From positions 266,804 to 330,803 of the forward strand of contig NZ_AUAR01000002.1 in the NCBI RefSeq assembly GCF_000428825.1: a stretch of DNA of 64,000 nt, written 5' to 3'. The stretch comes from Desulfomicrobium escambiense DSM 10707 (GTDB lineage: Bacteria; Desulfobacterota; Desulfovibrionia; Desulfovibrionales; Desulfomicrobiaceae). The translations under genes were made by a program, and so were the position numbers. Below, one piece after another: positions 57,963 to 64,000 of the stretch. How positions within the stretch are numbered: position 1 is the first letter of the stretch; every line of letters starts with the position of its first letter. The notes under the pieces are model-generated. The model was given only the letters and a program-made list of their open reading frames with translations. It was not told where the DNA came from and ran no database searches.

Positions 57963-60900
57963 CTAGCGAAATTTCTCGACTTCCCGCTCGATGCGCACGC
58001 CTTCGAGCTCTGCGGCAGCCATACGGCCATATAGCGTGTTTGGGAAGCGCTCTTTGAGGCCCAGAAGCGTTTCCCGCCACCTCTTCATGTCGTCATTCCT
58101 GCGGAAAAGGACGGCCTTGCGGTAGGTGTGCGCGGGCCAGTCCCGGTCCTCGGGCGTGACGTAGCCGTCGTATTCGAGGCTCCAGGCCAGGGCTTCCTGG
58201 TTCCGTCCGCGCCGCTCGGCGGCCTGAACGAGCAGTTCCAGCGTCTCCTTGAGCTTGGGGATGTCGTCCTTTTCCTTTTTCAGCAGTTCCAGGGCCTCCT
58301 GGCCCAGGATGGTGGCGCGTTCGAACTCACCCGCGGCCAACGCGGCCCGGCCGAGAAAATAGTGGGCGTAGCCGCGTTGCGTGTCCGTCAGGCCCAGGTC
58401 CGTGGCCAGCCGGTCCCACAGGGGCTTGGCCATTCCTGCCTGGTTCAGCTTCTCGTTGGCCAGGGCCGCGGCATAGTCGACCTGGCGCCGACGCTCGGCG
58501 TTCAGGTTCCAGGGCGCAACCCTGCGGGCCAGTTCGAGAATGTCCTTCCACTCCTGCAGCTCAACGAGCATGGCCAGGGTCAGGTCCATGCCCGGCTCGG
58601 AATGCTCCCCTCTGGGGATGGAGCCAAAGACGAAGGGTTTGGCCATCTCCAGGGCCTCCCTGGAGCGGCCCGTACGCATCATGGCCGTGGCCACGACCAG
58701 CCTGGTCTGCGGGTCCGGCTCCCTGTCCGTGTAGAGGTCCTGGTGGTCCGACCAGTTCTGGACGATGCCCTCGAAATTCCCCTGCTCCAGGTCGCGCATG
58801 ATCCAGTCCCGCAGGGCCTTGTCGGCGACTTCCCGCGCCTTGGGCAGCAGCTCGTGCTCGGGGTAGTCCTGTTCGAAGCGGCGCACGTCCTCCAGGCTTT
58901 CCGGGAATTTCCCTTTCCACAGCCGCCACATGGCCAGCTTCAGTCTGGCAATCGGGGCCAGGGGGCTGTCCGCATGTTCGAGGATGCGGGTGTAAATCTC
59001 TTCGGGGTTGGCGTTCGGGCGGTCGAAGACCGGGGCCATGTCGCCGATGGAGGGCTTGTCGAGCACGCCTTCCTCGGCCAGGCGCATCTGGGCGATGAGG
59101 CCGCCTTCCCTGTCCGGAAAAGCCTCGGCCGTGCGGTGGTAGAGTTCGCGTGCGGCATTGGGCTTGTTCTGCTTGAGGTGGATGTCGCCGATGCGGGCCA
59201 TGGCCACATCGGCGTCGGGCGCATCCGGCACGATGTTGACGTACGTCCAGAAAAAATCCCGCGCCCGGTCGTCGTTGCCGCTGAGCATGGCCGCATACCC
59301 CGCGGCCATGAGGAACGACGGGTCTTCAAGGTAGTAGCGGGGCCAGCGTTTTTCGATGGTGTTCACGATGTCCATGGCCTTGTCGAAAAAACCCAGCTCC
59401 GTGTAGGCCTTGAGAAGGCCGACGTTGGCCGGCTTGACGGCAGGGCTCATGGGGAAATTCTCGATGACGTAGCGGTAGTGCTCGGCGGCCTTGGCGAATT
59501 TTTTCTCGCGCAGGAAGTGGTCGCCCCAGAACGTGTCGATCATGGCCACGCGCGGGTTGTCCGGGTACTTGCGGCGCAGCAGGTCGAAATTGCCCTTGGC
59601 TTCGGGCAGGTTGCCCACCGCGAGCTGCAGGAAGCCGATGCGGTACAGGGCCTCGGGCATGTTGGGAGATGCGGGGTTGGCGTACATGGCCGTTTGGTAG
59701 GCGTCGAGGATGGCCGTGTAGTTCCCCGCGAAGTCACCCTTGCCCTGCTGCATGGTGATGTCGGCCAGATTGTAGAGCAGCTCCTCGCGCAGGGCTTCGG
59801 GCACCTTCGGGTGCTCGATCATGGCGGTTATGGCCTGCCGGCTGGCCGGCAGATCGCCCGCGGCCACCGCAACCTGCGCCAGTCTGTACAGCGCCTCCAG
59901 CTCGGCCGTGCTGTTGTCCTCGGTCATGTTGCCGGTGACAGCTGTGGGAGTTTCGGAGGAGGCGTTGACCGTCATGGCCGCCTCCTGCGCAGGGGCGTCG
60001 GCGTCGGTGGCGTTGCCGGGTTCGTCGTGCGATGCGCTCGCGTTCGTCGCTTCGGCGTCGTGTGCAGAGTCGGGTGCCGGCTTGTGGCGTGTCTCCTGCG
60101 CCGAGGAGGTCGCGTTTCCGTCGGGCGCGCCGGCCTCCTGGGTCTCGTGGTCCGGTCGGGCGGTGATGGCGTGGGGCGCGTCAGCCGGCAGAGCCTGCGC
60201 ACTGGTCGCGTTGTCCGCCGCATGTCCTTCAGCTGCGTCCGGTCCTGGCCCCGTGGCGTGTTCCGTGGGAGTCTCCTCGGCCGCCGCTTCAGGTTCGGTC
60301 TGCGGCAAGGGCGCTGTCGCGTTGCGTTCGACGGGCATGCGCAGCCGGAACGTGTCGCGCGACTTCGGTTCCGCTGCGGCGTCGAGACCGGCCTCCCGTT
60401 GTCCGGGGGCCGCCGTTTCTGCCTGGTCGGGTGGAGTTGCGGGACGACTGATCCGTCCGCGCAGGGAAGCCGTGCCCGAGAGCGAATCCTGCGGCGACCC
60501 GCCCGTGGCATTGCCGTCCATCGCGATATCGTCTCCAGGCTTCGTCGCATTGACGTCCGCCGTCGGGGCCGCGTCCCGCCCTTCCTCCTGCACGGCCGGG
60601 AAGGGGGCCGTTTCGTTGCCGGGCGTCGACGCATTGGCGGGCGTTTCCGCGGAGGAGTTCGTTCCATCCAGCGCCGCGGGCTCCGTAGCCGGGGTCGCAT
60701 TTTGCGGCGGCGGGGGGGCCTGTGTCGGCGGCGGGTAGAGGATGACGTTCAGTTCCTGCAGGGCGGGGTGTGCGGCCGAGGAAAAGATGAAATCCCCGTT
60801 GCGGGTATCGATCAGAATGCCGTCGTCTGTGACCGAGACGCCCTTGATGAGCGCCGAGGCGGTAAAATTTGGGATTTTGGGTTTGGCCTCGTTCGCCCAG

Positions 60901-61112
60901 AAGTCCGCGGAGATGGGGATGATGATCCGCGTCAGCCCGCGTTGTCTGGGCTCGGCGACGGGCAGGGAGGAGGAGAACGAGAACAGGAGCCGTTCGTGGT
61001 CGGCCGCCCGAGTCCACGTCAAGACCGCCCCAGAGGCGCTCTGGTGGGGGAGGGCGCCCAGAAGGGCGGCAAGGAGGAACCAGATCAGTCTGGCAGGTGT
61101 GTGTGCGCGCAC
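57963..61112 (-). CDS. Large secreted TPR protein with AMIN-like domain and sequon-rich linker
   Basis: 1049 residues starting at a GTG. The N-terminal hydrophobic segment (RLIWFLLAALLGAL) is a likely signal peptide. Residues about 29-126 form a beta-rich AMIN-like domain (GLTRIIIPISADFW). Residues about 127-402 are a Pro/Ala/Glu/Asp/Thr linker with 14 Asn, all in N-x-S/T. From about 405 on come many helical TPR units (ALYRLAQVAVAAGDLPASRQ, MPEALYRIGFLQLAVGNLPE), ending in a Trp/Arg-rich final helix. It appears to be periplasmic or surface-exposed scaffolding, as in protein assembly or pilus/flagellum machinery. It lies 31 bases after the activator gene. Length and exact function cannot be assigned to a named family. 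Confidence 0.8.
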   Translation of the reverse strand: MRAHTPARLIWFLLAALLGALPHQSASGAVLTWTRAADHERLLFSFSSSLPVAEPRQRGLTRIIIPISADFWANEAKPKIPNFTASALIKGVSVTDDGILIDTRNGDFIFSSAAHPALQELNVILYPPPTQAPPPPQNATPATEPAALDGTNSSAETPANASTPGNETAPFPAVQEEGRDAAPTADVNATKPGDDIAMDGNATGGSPQDSLSGTASLRGRISRPATPPDQAETAAPGQREAGLDAAAEPKSRDTFRLRMPVERNATAPLPQTEPEAAAEETPTEHATGPGPDAAEGHAADNATSAQALPADAPHAITARPDHETQEAGAPDGNATSSAQETRHKPAPDSAHDAEATNASASHDEPGNATDADAPAQEAAMTVNASSETPTAVTGNMTEDNSTAELEALYRLAQVAVAAGDLPASRQAITAMIEHPKVPEALREELLYNLADITMQQGKGDFAGNYTAILDAYQTAMYANPASPNMPEALYRIGFLQLAVGNLPEAKGNFDLLRRKYPDNPRVAMIDTFWGDHFLREKKFAKAAEHYRYVIENFPMSPAVKPANVGLLKAYTELGFFDKAMDIVNTIEKRWPRYYLEDPSFLMAAGYAAMLSGNDDRARDFFWTYVNIVPDAPDADVAMARIGDIHLKQNKPNAARELYHRTAEAFPDREGGLIAQMRLAEEGVLDKPSIGDMAPVFDRPNANPEEIYTRILEHADSPLAPIARLKLAMWRLWKGKFPESLEDVRRFEQDYPEHELLPKAREVADKALRDWIMRDLEQGNFEGIVQNWSDHQDLYTDREPDPQTRLVVATAMMRTGRSREALEMAKPFVFGSIPRGEHSEPGMDLTLAMLVELQEWKDILELARRVAPWNLNAERRRQVDYAAALANEKLNQAGMAKPLWDRLATDLGLTDTQRGYAHYFLGRAALAAGEFERATILGQEALELLKKEKDDIPKLKETLELLVQAAERRGRNQEALAWSLEYDGYVTPEDRDWPAHTYRKAVLFRRNDDMKRWRETLLGLKERFPNTLYGRMAAAELEGVRIEREVEKFR

Positions 61113-61143
61113 GGTCTGCTGTTAGCAAGAATCGGGCAGAACA

Positions 61144-62151
61144 TCACAACATATTCTTCTTTTTCAGTTTTTCAATCAGGGTGGTGCGCTTGATGCCCAA
61201 AACTTCGGCGGCCTTGTTCTTGACCCCGTCGACCTCTCCCAGGGCCTCGTTCAACAGCCGCTCCTCGACCTGATCGAGAAACTCCTTGAGGCCCATGCAC
61301 TGTTCGCGAAGGTCCTTGAGTTCCGGCCAACGGAACAAAGCGTCCGCCAGGACCGGGGCGCGCTTAGGCACCTCCACTCCGGTCTCCCGCAGGATCTTGT
61401 CCGGCAGGTCCACCAGGCCGATGCTCTCGCCGTCGCACAGGATCGACATGCGCTCCATGAAGTTCTCGAGCTCGCGCACGTTGCCCGGCCAGGAGTAGCG
61501 GGCCAGGATGTCGGCCACCTCTTCGGCCATGCCCAGGGTCGTAGAGCGGTTGTTGGCGCAGAAATTCCGCAGGAAGTACCGGGCCAGGACGAGCACGTCC
61601 TCGCCGCGTTCGCGCAGGGGGGGCAGGGTGATGGGGATGACGTTCAGGCGGTAGAAGAGGTCCTCGCGAAAGGTGCCCTTGCGCACTTCCTCCTCCAGAT
61701 CGCGGTTGGTGGCCGCCACCACGCGCACGTCGGCCTTGATGGTCTTGCCCCCGCCGACGCGTTCGAACTCGCGCTCCTGCAGCACGCGCAGGATCTTGAC
61801 CTGCAGGGAAAGTTCCATTTCCCCGATTTCGTCCAGGAAGACGGTTCCGCCCTGGGCCATCTCGAAGCGGCCGATCTTGGTGCGGATGGCGTGGGTGAAG
61901 GCGCCCTTTTCGTGTCCGAAAAGTTCGGATTCGAGCAGTTCTCGGGGTATGGCCCCGCAGTTGATGGGCACGAACGGCTTGTCCGCCCGCCTGCTGTTGC
62001 GGTGCAGGGCCCGGACCAGCAGTTCCTTGCCCGTACCGGACTCGCCCGTGACCAGGATGGTGCTGTCCGAGGGGGCCACTTTGGCCAGAACCCGAAATAC
62101 CTCTTGCAGGGCGGAACTCTTTCCAATTATTCCACAGGTATCAAACGACAT
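61144..62151 (-). CDS. Sigma54-dependent AAA+ activator, Fis-type HTH
   Basis: 335 residues with no receiver domain: a short N-terminus, then the sigma54 AAA+ domain (about 8-235) with Walker A GESGTGKE, the L1 loop written GAFTHA instead of GAFTGA (in [18 protein letters not shown]), Walker [11 protein letters not shown] and the R-finger region [10 protein letters not shown], followed by [11 protein letters not shown]. The C-terminal Fis HTH is [20 protein letters not shown]. FlgR/FleQ-like regulators of flagella have this size. The ATG at 62151 follows AGGAGA. It is first in a unit with the TPR and MEMO genes, so it may control them. The GAFTHA loop is an odd point. Confidence 0.92.
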   Translation of the reverse strand: MSFDTCGIIGKSSALQEVFRVLAKVAPSDSTILVTGESGTGKELLVRALHRNSRRADKPFVPINCGAIPRELLESELFGHEKGAFTHAIRTKIGRFEMAQGGTVFLDEIGEMELSLQVKILRVLQEREFERVGGGKTIKADVRVVAATNRDLEEEVRKGTFREDLFYRLNVIPITLPPLRERGEDVLVLARYFLRNFCANNRSTTLGMAEEVADILARYSWPGNVRELENFMERMSILCDGESIGLVDLPDKILRETGVEVPKRAPVLADALFRWPELKDLREQCMGLKEFLDQVEERLLNEALGEVDGVKNKAAEVLGIKRTTLIEKLKKKNML

Positions 62152-62201
62152 AGCCTCTCCTGGAACGGGGATGGTCTCGATGCTGTTCCGATTCTGCCTA
62201 A

Positions 62202-62219
62202 CTGTCAAGAATATGACAG
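62202..62219. promoter_or_regulatory. Perfect dyad CTGTCA-N6-TGACAG
   Basis: CTGTCA (62202-62207) and TGACAG (62214-62219) lie 6 bases apart in the 84-bp gap between the sigma54 activator and sfsA, which are divergent. The minus strand reads TTGACA within it, a possible -35 box. It may be an operator for one or both genes; no regulator is inferred. Confidence 0.5.
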
Positions 62220-62235
62220 AAACGCAACCCGAAAT

Positions 62236-62943
62236 ATGCCGTATCTCCTGAAATTTCCGCAGGGAAGCCGTCCGGCCCTTTTTGTCGCCCGCGAGAAGCG
62301 CTTCCTGATCCACGTCCTGCTGGACGGTCGACCCGTGACCGCGCACACCAACAACTCCGGGTCCATGCTCGGCCTCCTGCGGCCCGGCATGGAGGTCTTT
62401 CTCTCCCCGGCCGCCTCGCCGGGACGGAGGTTGCCGTACACCCTGGAGTTGGTGCGCCCGTGCGGGGATTGGGTCGGCGTCAACACCCTCGCGCCCAACC
62501 GGCTCCTCAAAAGGGCCTGGGAAACCCGCGCCCTGCCGGAACTGGGTGCGTACACGGATTTCACCGCCGAGGCCAAATGGGGGGATTCTCGCCTGGACGC
62601 GAAGCTCACCGGCCCCGACGGGGAGTTCTGGATCGAGGCCAAGAACGTGACCATGGTCGAGGACGGCGTGGCCTGCTTCCCCGACGCAGTGACCGAGCGC
62701 GGCCAGAAGCACCTGCTCGAACTCATGGAACTGGCGAAGCGGGGCGTGCGCGTGGGCGTCTTCCTGGCCGTCCAGCGTCCCGACGGACAGTGCTTCGGCC
62801 CCGCCGACTTCATCGATCCGCGTTTCGCCGAACTTTTCTGGCAGGCCCTGGACAGGGGAGTGGAGTTTTTTCCCCATGTGGTGCACGCAACCCCAGATGG
62901 CATCGCCCTGGGCCGCCGCCTCCCCATTGTTCCGCAGCCCTGA
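62236..62943 (+). CDS. sfsA: SfsA family protein (sugar fermentation stimulation)
   Basis: SfsA proteins carry an OB-like N-terminus and a nuclease-like C-terminus. The 235 residues include [25 protein letters not shown] [15 protein letters not shown], the catalytic-like [13 protein letters not shown] and the [20 protein letters not shown] block, with a conserved [13 protein letters not shown]. The ATG at 62236 has no clear Shine-Dalgarno. It is 31 bases before hslO on the same strand. The biochemical role is not firm in the family; a DNA-binding or nuclease activity is only suggested. Confidence 0.92.
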   Translation: MPYLLKFPQGSRPALFVAREKRFLIHVLLDGRPVTAHTNNSGSMLGLLRPGMEVFLSPAASPGRRLPYTLELVRPCGDWVGVNTLAPNRLLKRAWETRALPELGAYTDFTAEAKWGDSRLDAKLTGPDGEFWIEAKNVTMVEDGVACFPDAVTERGQKHLLELMELAKRGVRVGVFLAVQRPDGQCFGPADFIDPRFAELFWQALDRGVEFFPHVVHATPDGIALGRRLPIVPQP

Positions 62944-62974
62944 TCATCAACTCAGTAATTTTGGACACGACACC

Positions 62975-63850
62975 ATGAAAGACAACCTTATCCGCGTCAT
63001 CTCCGACGAAGCCAACGTCCGCGCCATGGCCTGCCTGACCACCGCCACGGTCGGCGAGGCCTGCGTCAGGCACCGTACCAGCCCCACCGCCTCCGTGGCC
63101 CTGGGTCGAGCCCTGACCGGCGGGGTGCTCCTGGGGGCGCTCCTTAAGGGCCGCCAGCGCGTGGCTCTCAAGTTCGAGGGCAATGGGCCCCTGGGTAAGA
63201 TCGTCGTCGAGGCCGACCCCATGTGTCTGGTCCACGGCTACGTGGGCAACCCCGGCGCCGACCTGCCCCTGCGGGACGGCCGCTTCGACATCCCCGGCGC
63301 CCTGGGGCGCGCCGGCCTGCTGACCGTGACCAAGGACCTGCAGCTCAAAAGCCCCTACCAGGGCGTGGTCAACCTCGTGTCCAGCGAGATCGCCGAGGAC
63401 ATCGCCTACTACCTGACCGAGTCTGAGCAGACCCCCTCGGCCATGGGCCTGACCACCATCCCCGACGACCAGGGCGGCATCGCCGTGGCCGGCGGTTTCC
63501 TCCTCCAGTCCCTCCCGCCGGCCAACGACGCGGCCCTGGAAACCCTCACGGCCCGCATCGCGGCCATGCCGCCCCTGGCCAGGCTCCTCTTCGACGGGGC
63601 CGGCCCCAAGGACATCCTTGACCACATCTTCGGCGACATCCCCTACGAAATCCTCGGACACCAGGACGTGGCCTTCCACTGCGGCTGCTCCCGCGACCGC
63701 ATCGAACAGGCCCTCATCACGCTCGGCGTGGACGAAATCAAAAGTCTGGCCGAGCGCGGCGAAGACACTGTCATCACCTGCGAATTCTGCCGCGAGCCGT
63801 ACGCCTTCACTCCGGCGGATTTGCGGCGGCTGGCCGACGAGAGGCATTAG
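62975..63850 (+). CDS. hslO: Hsp33 redox-regulated molecular chaperone
   Basis: Zn-bound, inactive when reduced, and an ATP-independent holdase when oxidised. The 291 residues show a normal N-terminal domain ([39 protein letters not shown]) and the C-terminal redox switch with four Cys: CGCSRDR and CEFC in ITCEFCREPYAF. It is 31 bases after sfsA. The downstream 150 bases contain a repeat hairpin but no further gene is seen. Confidence 0.95.
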   Translation: MKDNLIRVISDEANVRAMACLTTATVGEACVRHRTSPTASVALGRALTGGVLLGALLKGRQRVALKFEGNGPLGKIVVEADPMCLVHGYVGNPGADLPLRDGRFDIPGALGRAGLLTVTKDLQLKSPYQGVVNLVSSEIAEDIAYYLTESEQTPSAMGLTTIPDDQGGIAVAGGFLLQSLPPANDAALETLTARIAAMPPLARLLFDGAGPKDILDHIFGDIPYEILGHQDVAFHCGCSRDRIEQALITLGVDEIKSLAERGEDTVITCEFCREPYAFTPADLRRLADERH

Positions 63851-63934
63851 CGGGGACGGGATGGTGAAGATGCCTCCGGCGGGCAGGGGTGCAGGCCTGC
63901 CGAAGGAGATTGTACGGCAAGAACAAACTTGAAT

Positions 63935-63954
63935 CTCCCCCTGCCAAGGGGGAG
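63935..63954. repeat. CTCCCCCT/AGGGGGAG hairpin near window end
   Basis: CTCCCCCT (63935-63942), GCCA and AGGGGGAG (63947-63954) form a perfect hairpin without a T run. The adjoining CCGAAGGGGGAGGGGG at 63959 repeats the G-run motif, which suggests an intergenic repeat family cut by the window edge, possibly serving as hslO terminator. Confidence 0.45.
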
Positions 63955-64000
63955 TACCCGAAGGGGGAGGGGGTATTCTTCCTTCCTTCGGGTGAACTGT

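Noticed and set aside
58128..61193. 1021-residue plus-strand frame opposite the TPR gene
   Set aside because: Antisense of the TPR/linker gene. The minus strand has signal peptide, TPR periodicity and operon spacing; the plus frame is low-complexity with no family.

Overview
The window is a GC-rich, densely packed stretch of core chromosome from a sulfate-reducing member of the Desulfovibrionales. The evidence is a contiguous sat-aprB-aprA-qmoA-qmoB-qmoC set (the whole cytoplasmic part of dissimilatory sulfate reduction up to sulfite, with its membrane electron-transfer complex), an NfnAB-type transhydrogenase, and fhs plus folD for one-carbon metabolism. A Desulfomicrobium-like genus is my guess from memory of gene order (sat joined to apr-qmo); the sequence alone does not settle it. 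I saw no tRNA, rRNA, CRISPR array, insertion sequence or prophage.

Layout. 1-10.1 kb: 3' part of recA, alaS, an orphan gene, nfnA-nfnB, ricT-metG, with two composite inverted-repeat elements. 10.1-20.3 kb: murB-fhs on the minus strand, a divergent Rrf2 regulator, argJ and small genes (HD hydrolase, TonB-like, phosphodiesterase), then acn-ppiD on the minus strand. 20.3-22.2 kb: a two-gene minus-strand unit encoding a chorismate mutase/EPSP synthase-like fusion that has lost most catalytic residues, plus a small coiled-coil protein. 22.5-32.1 kb: sat, aprBA and qmoABC plus a coiled-coil gene in the qmoD position. 32.1-41.4 kb: an EVE-domain gene, then minus-strand livKHMGF and lrp-putA (amino-acid uptake and proline catabolism). 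41.8-52.9 kb: carB, purF, kdsD-type isomerase, a YkgJ protein, a class A PBP, a Gate-domain membrane protein, an M24 peptidase and a DUF4911-like protein. 52.9-64 kb: tatD and a Trm112-like gene (minus), coaX-eno-folD (plus), a minus-strand unit of sigma54 activator, giant TPR lipoprotein-sized secreted protein and MEMO1-family protein, then sfsA and hslO.

How it fits together. Sat activates sulfate to APS, AprBA reduces APS to sulfite and AMP, and QmoABC feeds AprBA electrons from the menaquinone pool. NfnAB balances NADH, NADPH and ferredoxin. Three TTGWKA-N6-TMACAA sites, resembling the NADH-responsive Rex operator, lie in front of sat and aprB, which would tie sulfate activation to redox state. 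Liv transport, PutA and the Lrp-type regulator make a plausible amino-acid-oxidation module.

Most unusual items: the probable pseudo-enzyme fusion divergent from sat; a roughly 275-residue linker in the TPR protein in which all 14 asparagines sit in N-x-S/T sequons; a 64-bp dyad between aprA and qmoA; an activator with GAFTHA in place of GAFTGA; and composite palindromic repeats beside alaS and metG.
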